Positions 51,683 through 60,071 of a DNA stretch of 64,000 bases are shown here, one piece after another. Source of the stretch: Eubacterium sp. (GTDB taxonomy: Bacteria > Bacillota > Clostridia > Oscillospirales > Ruminococcaceae); the NCBI GenBank assembly GCA_022511265.1, contig JAFLRX010000002.1, positions 1-64,000 of the forward strand, written 5' to 3'. The position numbers were made by a program, and so were the translations under genes. Under the pieces are notes generated by a model. It was not told the DNA's origin. It was given only the letters and a program-made list of their open reading frames with translations, and did not search any database. Position 1 is the first letter of the stretch. Each line of letters begins with the position of its first letter.

Positions 51683-52721
51683 GAAAAAGCTGTCGGCCGA
51701 GCTGAAGGGCGGCACTATCCGGCGTGTGTATTATTTCTACGGTGAAGAGGTCTTCCTTACCGACACATATACAAAGCGTGTGATAAAAAAGACCGTCGGC
51801 GACGACCCCGACGACGTAAATCTGATAAAATTTTCCGACTCCTTTACCGTTGAACAGCTTGCAGACAGTATAGAAAGTCTGCCGATGTTTGCCGAGTGCA
51901 AGACGGTGCTGATAAAGGACTTTGACTGTGAGAAGTTCAGCGAGGATGACATCGCGGCAATAACAGATATACTTGACAATACCCCTGCGGAATGTACCGT
52001 TGTTTTTTCACAGAGCGGTATTTCGCAAGAGCTGCTTGCCAAAAAGCGCAACAAAGCCTTTATTGACAAGCTGTCAAAGCAGAGTGGGACATATGTCGTA
52101 AAATTTGCCGCCATGACCTCGACTAAGATTGCCGACCTGATAATGAAAAAGGCAACAAAGAACGGCTGCACCATCAGCCGTCAGAATGCCGTGATGCTGG
52201 CGGAAATGTCATTGAACAACCTGACGCTGTGCTCTTCCGAGACGGACAAGCTGTGCAGCTATGTCCAAAGCGGCGAGATAACGGCGGATATAATAGACAA
52301 GCTTGTGCTGCGGCTGCCGGACGCGAAAGCGTACGCCATAGGTACAGCATTGGCGCAAAACAACCGCAAGCAGGCATTTATGCTGCTTGACGAGCTGTAT
52401 GCGCAAAGAGTTGAGCCGGTGATGATACTCGGCTCGCTGTCCGGCGCGTATATTGACTTTTACCGTGCGTCCTGCGCAAAGCGCGCGGGAAAAACCAAGG
52501 AAGAGGTCATAGCTGATTTCGCGTATCCGAAAAGGACCTCTTTCCTGGTAGGAAAGGCATTCACCGCGGTGTCAAGGATGCGCCCGGAAAATATCAGAAA
52601 GTGCATTTCCCTCTTGAAGGACGCTGATATGAAGCTGAAAACTACCGGCACAAGCAATCCGGAGGTAAGCCGCAGAGTGCTGGAGCAAGCCGTCGCGGGG
52701 CTGTTGATGTATGCAGGATAA
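51669..52721 (+). CDS. holA: DNA polymerase III subunit delta
   Basis: VYYFYGEEVFLTDTYTKRVIKK; TAECTVVFSQ; LGSLSGAYIDFYRA. Confidence 0.9.
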   Translation: MTADEKKLSAELKGGTIRRVYYFYGEEVFLTDTYTKRVIKKTVGDDPDDVNLIKFSDSFTVEQLADSIESLPMFAECKTVLIKDFDCEKFSEDDIAAITDILDNTPAECTVVFSQSGISQELLAKKRNKAFIDKLSKQSGTYVVKFAAMTSTKIADLIMKKATKNGCTISRQNAVMLAEMSLNNLTLCSSETDKLCSYVQSGEITADIIDKLVLRLPDAKAYAIGTALAQNNRKQAFMLLDELYAQRVEPVMILGSLSGAYIDFYRASCAKRAGKTKEEVIADFAYPKRTSFLVGKAFTAVSRMRPENIRKCISLLKDADMKLKTTGTSNPEVSRRVLEQAVAGLLMYAG

Positions 52722-53301
52722 GCTGACATTAAAGCAGGCGGTCATAGTCGAGGGCAAGTATGATAAGGCAAAGCTGTCCTCGGTATTGGACGCGCTGATA
52801 ATAACCACCGACGGTTTCGGCATATTCAAGGATAAGGAAAAAAAGGCGCTGATACGCTCGCTCGCTGAAAGCGTCGGGATAATAATACTGACTGACAGCG
52901 ATACGGCGGGCTTTCGGATAAGAAATCATATCAAGGGCTTTGTGCAAAACGGCAAGATAACCAATATATATATCCCGCAGATAAAGGGCAAAGAACGGCG
53001 GAAAGAAGCGCCCTCTGCCGAGGGGCTGCTTGGGGTAGAGGGTATGGACACCGAGGTGCTGAGAAAAGCGCTTTCCGATGCGGATATCATTGCGCAGGCG
53101 GACGGCAGGTCGGATTTTCTTGACAACGCGCGTATGCTTGACGACGGGCTTATCGGCTCGCCGAACGCATCATACAAACGCAGGCGGCTGCTAGCCGCTT
53201 TGGGCTTGCCGGAACGGCTGAGCAGCAAGGCTGCGGCAGAGATAATCAATCGGCTGTTTTCCGAAGATGAATACACAGCTGCGCTTTCAAAGATCAACTA
53301 A
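52711..53301 (+). CDS. rnmV: ribonuclease M5 (Toprim)
   Basis: KQAVIVEGKYDKAKLSSVLDALIITTDGFGIF; IILTDSDTAGFRIRNHI. Confidence 0.92.
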   Translation: MQDKLTLKQAVIVEGKYDKAKLSSVLDALIITTDGFGIFKDKEKKALIRSLAESVGIIILTDSDTAGFRIRNHIKGFVQNGKITNIYIPQIKGKERRKEAPSAEGLLGVEGMDTEVLRKALSDADIIAQADGRSDFLDNARMLDDGLIGSPNASYKRRRLLAALGLPERLSSKAAAEIINRLFSEDEYTAALSKIN

Positions 53302-53326
53302 GCTATAAGAAAGGATACATCTCAAA

Positions 53327-54766
53327 ATGGTTTTTTCGACACCGGTATTTTTATATCTGTTTTTACCGGCAGTGCTGATATTATATTACCTTTTCCCCGG
53401 GATAAAAGTTAAGAACATAATTATACTCATAAGCGGGCTGTTGTTTTACTCATGGGGTGAGCCTATCTATGTCGTTGTAATGATAATCTCCACCATGATT
53501 GACTACTTCGCCGGACTTATCATGAATAAGTTCGAGGGGAAAAAGCTGCCGCGGCGGATATGTCTTATAGTATCTATCTGTATGAATGTCGGACTGCTGG
53601 GGATATTCAAATACGGCGGATTTATCTTTGAAAATATCAATGCGGTGTTCGGCACAAGCTTTAATATACATGATATGTATCTTTTCGGACTGGATTATCT
53701 TCCGATGGATCTGCTGCCGATCGGCATCAGCTTTTTCACCTTCCAGTCGATGTCCTATACAATTGACCTGTACCTCGGCAATGTCAAGGTGCAGAAAAAT
53801 CCGATATCCTTTGCGGCGTTCGTTACATTGTTCCCGCAGATAGTGGCAGGGCCTATCGTAAGATACAACGACGTTGCCGCAGAGCTGGACGACCGTACTA
53901 TAACGCTTGACCTTATATACGACGGCGTTATCAAGTTTATAATAGGACTTTCCAAAAAGGTGCTGATAGCTAACAGCATAGGCTCGCTGTGGACGGCTGT
54001 AAAGGCGACGGATTTCGGCGGGCTGTCGGTACTCGGCGCGTGGCTGGGTATATTGGCATTCACATTCCAGATATACTTTGATTTTTCGGGATATTCCGAT
54101 ATGGCGGTGGGGCTTGGCAAGATGATGGGCTTTAACTTCCCTAAAAACTTTGACTATCCCTATATGTCCAAAAGCATAAGCGAGTTTTGGCGGCGGTGGC
54201 ATATCACGCTGGGCGCGTGGTTTCGCTCGTACATTTACATACCGCTGGGCGGCAACCGCAAGGGGCTGGGCAGGACGGTATTCAACCTTGCCGTTGTGTG
54301 GGTCGTGACAGGAATATGGCACGGCGCAAGCTGGAACTTTGTGCTGTGGGGCACGCTGTACGGCGTTGTCATCATCTGCGAGCGGCTGTTTTTGGGCAAG
54401 CTGCTGGACAAGCTGCCCGCCGCGATAGACTGCATATACACCATGCTGCTGGTGGTGCTGGGGTGGGTATTGTTCGACACACCCGACCTGCCGTCGGCGG
54501 GGGCGTATATCTCCGCGATGTTCGGCGGTACGGGCATACTGTTTGACGAAACGGCGCTGTATCATCTCACCAACTACGGGCTGATGTTCGTTATCTGTAT
54601 AATAGGCTGTACCGACCTGCCGCAAAGGGCGGTCAAGGCACTATCCGACAAGCTGACCGCAATAGTAAATTACGCAGGCGTTGCGGTAATGCTGGCAATG
54701 TTTTTACTCTGCACGGCGTATCTTGTGGACGAAACATACAATCCGTTCTTATACTTTAACTTTTAA
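53327..54766 (+). CDS. MBOAT family O-acyltransferase (AlgI-like)
   Basis: LLPIGISFFTFQSMSYTIDLYLG; FPKNFDYPYMSKSISEFWRRWHITLGAWFRSYIYIPLGGNRKG; GIWHGASWNFVLWG. Confidence 0.95.
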   Translation: MVFSTPVFLYLFLPAVLILYYLFPGIKVKNIIILISGLLFYSWGEPIYVVVMIISTMIDYFAGLIMNKFEGKKLPRRICLIVSICMNVGLLGIFKYGGFIFENINAVFGTSFNIHDMYLFGLDYLPMDLLPIGISFFTFQSMSYTIDLYLGNVKVQKNPISFAAFVTLFPQIVAGPIVRYNDVAAELDDRTITLDLIYDGVIKFIIGLSKKVLIANSIGSLWTAVKATDFGGLSVLGAWLGILAFTFQIYFDFSGYSDMAVGLGKMMGFNFPKNFDYPYMSKSISEFWRRWHITLGAWFRSYIYIPLGGNRKGLGRTVFNLAVVWVVTGIWHGASWNFVLWGTLYGVVIICERLFLGKLLDKLPAAIDCIYTMLLVVLGWVLFDTPDLPSAGAYISAMFGGTGILFDETALYHLTNYGLMFVICIIGCTDLPQRAVKALSDKLTAIVNYAGVAVMLAMFLLCTAYLVDETYNPFLYFNF

Positions 54767-54780
54767 GGGGGTGGCAAGAG

Positions 54781-55965
54781 ATGAAAAAGACCGAACCGTA
54801 CAAGCTGCTTACTCTCGGGCTGGTCGGCGCGATTGCGCTGATAATCCCTATCACTACCATAATAAAGGCCTCGGGTATGCCGGAACGCTCTTTCAGCGAG
54901 ACGGAAAACCGCTATCTTGCCGACCTGCCCAAATTCAGCTGGGAAAGCGTGCGGGACGAAGAGTTTATGGAGGATTTTGAGGAATACTTTTCGGACAGGT
55001 TTATCCTGCGCGAGGAATGGATAAATATAAAAAACAGCGTTGACCGCCTGCTGGGTAAGACGGAAATTAAAAACATTTTCACCATAGACGGCAGGATGAT
55101 GGAGGCGTGGAAAGGCTGGGACGAGGCAGGCTTAAACGCCAACCTTAACGCGATGGCAGAATTTGCCGAAAACCACTCGCAAAACCAAAAGGTGTATTTT
55201 ATGCTCTCCCCCAACGCGCAGGAGATATACAAGGATACCCTGCCCGCCTTTTGCGGCGCGGCAGACCAAAAGGCGTTCATAGACAGCTGTTACGGCATTT
55301 CCGACAACATATACGGGATAGATGTATACAGCGCCCTGTACGGTGCGAGAAACGATTATATCTTTTACCGCACCGACCACCACTGGACCAGCGGCGGCGC
55401 GTTTCTCGCCTACAGAGAGGCGGGAGAGGTAATGGGGTACGAGCCATACTCGATAGATAAGTTCAATATAGAGCACGCGTCCAACGAGTTCAGGGGCACG
55501 CTTTACTCGCAAACGCTGGATAACAGCGTCAAGCCGGATATAATCGACTTTTATATCCCCGCAGGCGGCAGCCCGCAGCAGACACTGCATGTTTTTGACG
55601 GGGAAAAAACCGAGAAATACTACAGCCTGTACTTCCGCGAGTATCTGGATAAAAAGGACAAATATTCCAGCTTTCTGGGGCTGAATGTGCCTATGCTGGA
55701 GATAGAGACAGAGCTCAGCGAGGACGTTGACAAAGGCTCGCTGCTGATATTCAAGGACAGCTACGCCAACACGCTGATACCGTTTTTGACAAACCACTAC
55801 AGCAAAATAACAGTACTGGACTTAAGATACATCAATCTGCCGCTGGCTGATATGGGGGTAGATACAAATTCTTACGGCTCGATACTGTTTATGTATAATA
55901 CTATAACATTCAGCGAGGACACCAACGTCAGAAAGCTCGGTTTTCTTGATAAAAGCGATGCTTGA
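54781..55965 (+). CDS. DHHW/AlgX-J-like SGNH-type protein
   Basis: ERSFSETENRYLADLPKFSWESVRDEEFMEDFEEYFSDRFILREEWI; RTDHHWTSGGAFLAY; LLIFKDSYANTLIPFL. Confidence 0.9.
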   Translation: MKKTEPYKLLTLGLVGAIALIIPITTIIKASGMPERSFSETENRYLADLPKFSWESVRDEEFMEDFEEYFSDRFILREEWINIKNSVDRLLGKTEIKNIFTIDGRMMEAWKGWDEAGLNANLNAMAEFAENHSQNQKVYFMLSPNAQEIYKDTLPAFCGAADQKAFIDSCYGISDNIYGIDVYSALYGARNDYIFYRTDHHWTSGGAFLAYREAGEVMGYEPYSIDKFNIEHASNEFRGTLYSQTLDNSVKPDIIDFYIPAGGSPQQTLHVFDGEKTEKYYSLYFREYLDKKDKYSSFLGLNVPMLEIETELSEDVDKGSLLIFKDSYANTLIPFLTNHYSKITVLDLRYINLPLADMGVDTNSYGSILFMYNTITFSEDTNVRKLGFLDKSDA

Positions 55966-55990
55966 CAGCGTCAGGCTTTGGTGATATACT
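55962..55990 (+). promoter_or_regulatory. promoter for apbE operon
   Basis: TTGACA-17 nt-TATACT; ATG starts 7 nt after the -10. Confidence 0.8.
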
Positions 55991-55996
55991 CAGATT

Positions 55997-56995
55997 ATGA
56001 AGAAATTAATTGTTTGCCTGCTGTGCGCCGTACTGGTTTTAGGCGGGTGCGAAACGGAAAGTATCCCACGCTCGTTCAGCGCGTTTTACTTTGACACATA
56101 TATTACATTCACGCTGTACGACACCGATAACGGCAAATCGGACAAAGAGATAATCGACAACTGTAAAAATCTGCTGGGCGAGCTGGAGCAAAAGCTGACA
56201 GCCCACGCGGACGGCGGACTTATCTCACAGATAAACGAGACTGCGTTTGCTAATCCTGTTGTCATAGATAAAGAGACATTTGGGCTGATAAAGCGATGCG
56301 CGGAAATATCACGGATGACCGACGGGGCGTTTGATATAACGCTGGGGGACATATCCGCGTTGTGGGGCTTTTCGGCAGAGCGCACTTCCCCGCCCGATTT
56401 TTACGAGCTGAAACAGCTTGCGGGCAAACGCAACTATGATAACATAGTGCTTGATGAGAGCGAGCTGACCGTAAGCTTTCTCACTGATGATTTTTCACTG
56501 GACCTCGGCGCGGCGGCAAAGGGCTATGCGCTGGACAGGCTGAAAGAGCAGATGAAGTCTGACGGCGTGACAAGCGCGGTGATAGACTTCGGCGGGAATA
56601 TACAGACCGTCGGCGACGCGCCGCCCGGTGCCGAGCATTGGGGCGTCGCAATCACGGCGGATGAAACCAACACAACGATAGGAAAAATAACTGTGAACGA
56701 GACCTGCGTCTCCACCTCTAACGCGTCACGCAGATATGTGGAATATGACGGGGTTAGATATCACCATATAATAGACGGTATGACCGCCTTTCCTGCCGAC
56801 AGCGATATAAAGAGCGTCACTGTTATATGTGAGGACGGGGTGTACGCCGACGCGCTGTCCACCGCGTTCTTCGTGATGGGAAGCGAAAGGGCGCTGACAA
56901 TTTGTGACGAGCTTGAAAATGTTGAAGCGGTTATCACCCTGAAGGACGGCGATATTGTGCTTTCGGGCGGAGCGAAAGAGATTTTTGCCAAATGA
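55997..56995 (+). CDS. apbE: FAD:protein FMN transferase
   Basis: Lipobox VLVLGGC; FYFDTYITFTLYD; TDGAFDITLGDISALWGF; LDLGAAAKGYALDRL. Confidence 0.94.
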   Translation: MKKLIVCLLCAVLVLGGCETESIPRSFSAFYFDTYITFTLYDTDNGKSDKEIIDNCKNLLGELEQKLTAHADGGLISQINETAFANPVVIDKETFGLIKRCAEISRMTDGAFDITLGDISALWGFSAERTSPPDFYELKQLAGKRNYDNIVLDESELTVSFLTDDFSLDLGAAAKGYALDRLKEQMKSDGVTSAVIDFGGNIQTVGDAPPGAEHWGVAITADETNTTIGKITVNETCVSTSNASRRYVEYDGVRYHHIIDGMTAFPADSDIKSVTVICEDGVYADALSTAFFVMGSERALTICDELENVEAVITLKDGDIVLSGGAKEIFAK

Positions 56996-57357
56996 AACAA
57001 AAGACGATAAAAATTATTCTGTCGCTGGTGATAGTGCTGATTTTGGCGGCCGCGGCGGTGAGCGTGTATTTTATATATTTCACCGGGCAAGGCGGCGCAA
57101 CTGTCAACATCTACAGCGAGGGAGAACTGATAAAAACCGTAAACCCGTCCACCTGTGGAGACATGACCTTTGACGTTGTAAACAGCAGCGGCGGCAGGAA
57201 CACCGTGGCGGTGTCGGACGGCATGATAAGCGTGACCGGGGCGGACTGCCCCGACAAGGTATGCGTCCATACGGCGGGGATAAAGAACGACCCACACCCG
57301 ATAATCTGCGTGCCTAATCAGCTGATAATATCCGTTGAGGGGGCGTACGGCCCGTGA
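56992..57357 (+). CDS. NusG domain II-containing protein
   Basis: GDMTFDVVNSSGGRNTVAVSDGMISVTGADCPDKVCVHTAGIKNDPHPIICVPNQLIISVEG. Confidence 0.92.
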   Translation: MKQKTIKIILSLVIVLILAAAAVSVYFIYFTGQGGATVNIYSEGELIKTVNPSTCGDMTFDVVNSSGGRNTVAVSDGMISVTGADCPDKVCVHTAGIKNDPHPIICVPNQLIISVEGAYGP

Positions 57358-57887
57358 AGATATCTGTAAAAAAGCTAAGCTGCGCCGCATTGTTTACCGC
57401 GGTGTCGCTGATACTGTTCGTGGTGGAAAGCGGTTTTCCGCCGATAATACCCATCCCCGGGGTGAAGATAGGGCTTGCCTATCTACCGATAATGCTGATA
57501 ATATTCATCGGCGGCGGGTGGAAAACCTATGACGGGGTGCTGGTGCTGGTCGCGCGGGTGCTGCTGTCGGCACTGATAACAGGAAATCCGACCGCGCTGC
57601 TGTTCAGCGTATCGGGGGCTGTACTTGCGTCGGCCGTGATGTGGTGCATAAAGCTGCTGGTAAAGGACGCGTCGGCGGTGATATTCGCGGGGGCGTTAGC
57701 GGCGGCGGCACATAATATAGGTCAGCTTGCCGCGGCGTCGCTGATATACGGTGCGGGGGTGTGGACGTTCTTACCGTTTTTGCTTATATTCGGTATTATC
57801 AGCGGACTGTTCGGCGGGATAGTGATATTCCTGCTGATACGCAAGCCGCTAAAACCGATAACTATGATAAAGAATATAGAGGGATAA
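57354..57887 (+). CDS. Gx transporter family membrane protein
   Basis: FVVESGFPPIIPIPGVKIGLAYLPIMLIIFIGGGWKTYDGVLVLVARVLLSALITGNP. Confidence 0.88.
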   Translation: MKISVKKLSCAALFTAVSLILFVVESGFPPIIPIPGVKIGLAYLPIMLIIFIGGGWKTYDGVLVLVARVLLSALITGNPTALLFSVSGAVLASAVMWCIKLLVKDASAVIFAGALAAAAHNIGQLAAASLIYGAGVWTFLPFLLIFGIISGLFGGIVIFLLIRKPLKPITMIKNIEG

Positions 57888-57888
57888 T

Positions 57889-58092
57889 ATGGAAAAAGAA
57901 AAGATAGAACGAATAAATTATCTCGCGCGTGAGTCTAGGGTACGCGAGCTGTCCGATGAGGAAAAGGCGGAACAGACCGCACTCAGAAACGAGTATCGCG
58001 CGCGGTTCAAGCAGAACCTGATGTCAGAGCTTGACCGTGTATATATAGAAGATGAGAAAGGAAACCAGCGCAAGCTGATAGAGGACAAATGA
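57889..58092 (+). CDS. DUF896 family protein
   Basis: ERINYLARESRVRELSDEEKAEQTALRNEYRARFKQNL. Confidence 0.94.
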   Translation: MEKEKIERINYLARESRVRELSDEEKAEQTALRNEYRARFKQNLMSELDRVYIEDEKGNQRKLIEDK

Positions 58093-59093
58093 GCACTCCG
58101 GTTCTTGACAAAGCCGTCGGACTGTACGAAAAAGGCGGCAAGCTGCTGCGGATATTATCCGATGAAAAATTCAACATTTTATGGAACAGCAGCGATTACG
58201 ATACAATGCAGATAACCTTTTCCGACATTGACGGTAAAAGGCCCGCCGACGGTATGATATGCTCGGTATACGTAAACGGGCATTGCCGCAGCGCGGAATG
58301 TACCGTCATCAATATCGACGGAGAAAAGCTGTATATGTGGACGGTAAGGAATGCCGCCGATATAATTTTCCATCTCGGCTATACCAACACCTATAAACAG
58401 GTATCCTATCTTATAAAAGAGGCAAAGGAAAACATTGCGACGCTTATGGGCTTTGCCGAGCAAATGGTCGATAATAAAGATACAGACCTTACGCAGCTTG
58501 CCAAAGAGCAAAACCATATCTGCTTTGAGCTGCTGCAACAGACAGAGGTGTTAGACAGGCTGACCGAGGTGATATATGGTCAGGCAGAAAAGGAAAGGAC
58601 CGTCCGACTGTACAAAGAGACGGCGGACGTAATAGCGGCGTGCAACCGCTTTATTAACAAATACAACCGCAATATCAGACTGTTCGCTGCACAGCCGGAC
58701 ACAATAAACGACATAATCATCACAGGTGAAAAGCAGATACTTGTCACCGCGCTGTTTTGCATAATCAAAAGGGCTATATCCTCTTCCTTTGAGCAAAACT
58801 ATATGCTGAGTATCTCTCACGATAACAATAACGTATACCTTTATCTGAAATACCTAGTATATGAAAAGCCGCAGCGTCGGCTTAACTCGGACGAGTTTGA
58901 CTATTTCGCGGCGGAAATGTATATAGAATATATCGGCGGCAAGATAAATCTCTCCGCAAATGAGAAAAGCGAGGAGATAGAGATTGTATTCCCGATATAC
59001 CGAAAAGAACATATCTTCAAATCAGATACTTCCATTGCTGATGAACCTGAGCTTGACAGGCTGGCTGTGATATTCCTGAATTCAATAATCTGA
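58089..59093 (+). CDS. hypothetical protein resembling a degenerate sensor histidine kinase
   Basis: Overlaps the DUF896 stop by 4 nt; helical DHp-like then HATPase-like layout lacking phospho-His and N/G boxes. Confidence 0.55.
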   Translation: MSTPVLDKAVGLYEKGGKLLRILSDEKFNILWNSSDYDTMQITFSDIDGKRPADGMICSVYVNGHCRSAECTVINIDGEKLYMWTVRNAADIIFHLGYTNTYKQVSYLIKEAKENIATLMGFAEQMVDNKDTDLTQLAKEQNHICFELLQQTEVLDRLTEVIYGQAEKERTVRLYKETADVIAACNRFINKYNRNIRLFAAQPDTINDIIITGEKQILVTALFCIIKRAISSSFEQNYMLSISHDNNNVYLYLKYLVYEKPQRRLNSDEFDYFAAEMYIEYIGGKINLSANEKSEEIEIVFPIYRKEHIFKSDTSIADEPELDRLAVIFLNSII

Positions 59094-59136
59094 GGACAAA
59101 GGCGCCGCAGTCGGTCGGGATTTTCCTCAGCTATTA

Positions 59137-59193
59137 GAAAAATAAGTGAAAAACAGTTTTATACTGTTTTTGTCTGTTTTTCACTTATTTTTC
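59137..59193 (+). terminator. 20-bp perfect inverted repeat, probable terminator
   Basis: GAAAAATAAGTGAAAAACAG ... CTGTTTTTCACTTATTTTTC, 17-nt loop. Confidence 0.65.
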
Positions 59194-59316
59194 ATAATAC
59201 CCTACTATAATTAGGTTGTCAGTTGATACTGACAGAAATTGATGGTGGTTGAACTATTCAATTATCATGATTTCCTCTCCCCTAAATTGTATTTTATTAT
59301 TTGGGCATTTTATTTG

Positions 59317-59350
59317 ATTCAGTTTAACCGGCTTAAACTGAATATTTTTT
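59317..59350 (+). terminator. terminator-like hairpin in 5'UTR of the response regulator (possible attenuator)
   Basis: 11-bp perfect stem ATTCAGTTTAA-CCGGC-TTAAACTGAAT followed by ATTTTTTT. Confidence 0.65.
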
Positions 59351-59375
59351 TACATATAAAAAGGAGATTTGGAAA

Positions 59376-60047
59376 ATGTACAAAATACTTATCGCTGACG
59401 ACGAACAAAAAATACGCGAAGTAATACGCGAATATGCCGAATACGAGGGGCACACCGTCGTTGAGGCGGTAGACGGTATGCAGGCGGTGGAAAAGGCGAA
59501 GGAGCAGGATTTTGATATCATCGTGATGGATATAATGATGCCGCGGTTAGACGGTTTTTCCGCCTGCAAGGAAATAAGAAAGCTGAAAAACACCCCGGTG
59601 CTTATGCTTTCCGCAAGAAGCGAGGAATACGACAAGCTGTTCGGCTTTGAGATGGGCGTAGACGACTATGTGGTAAAGCCGTTCTCCCCTAAGGAGGTAA
59701 TGGCAAGGATAAACGCGATAATCAAGCGCAACCAATCCGCCAGCGGACAGGTGGGCGATATAGTCAAGTTTGAGGGGCTGGAGATAAACTTTACCGCAAG
59801 AGATGTAATAATCGACGGCGAAAAGGCGAACCTAACACCCAAGGAATACGACCTGCTGTTCTATCTCGTCAAAAACAAGAACATAGCGCTGACCAGAAAC
59901 AAGCTGCTGGAAGAGGTGTGGGGCTATGACTTTTTCGGAGATGACAGAACGATAGACACGCATATAAAAATGCTGAGGAACAACCTCGGGCAGTACAGAA
60001 AATTTATCGTTACGTTAAGAGGAATGGGATATAAATTTGAAGTATAA
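59376..60047 (+). CDS. OmpR-family response regulator
   Basis: KILIADDEQKIREVI; IIVMDIMMPRLDG; VDDYVVKPFSPKEV; C-terminal winged helix DRTIDTHIKMLRNNLG. Confidence 0.97.
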   Translation: MYKILIADDEQKIREVIREYAEYEGHTVVEAVDGMQAVEKAKEQDFDIIVMDIMMPRLDGFSACKEIRKLKNTPVLMLSARSEEYDKLFGFEMGVDDYVVKPFSPKEVMARINAIIKRNQSASGQVGDIVKFEGLEINFTARDVIIDGEKANLTPKEYDLLFYLVKNKNIALTRNKLLEEVWGYDFFGDDRTIDTHIKMLRNNLGQYRKFIVTLRGMGYKFEV

Positions 60048-60071
60048 CACTGGTTTTGGTCGGGTGATGGC

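Noticed and set aside
53450-54625. 391-aa minus-strand ORF
   Set aside because: Antisense shadow of the MBOAT acyltransferase; Arg/Gln/His-rich composition typical of spurious frames
59239-59424. 61-aa ORF as a leader peptide of the response regulator
   Set aside because: No SD, runs through the terminator-like hairpin and overlaps the response-regulator start
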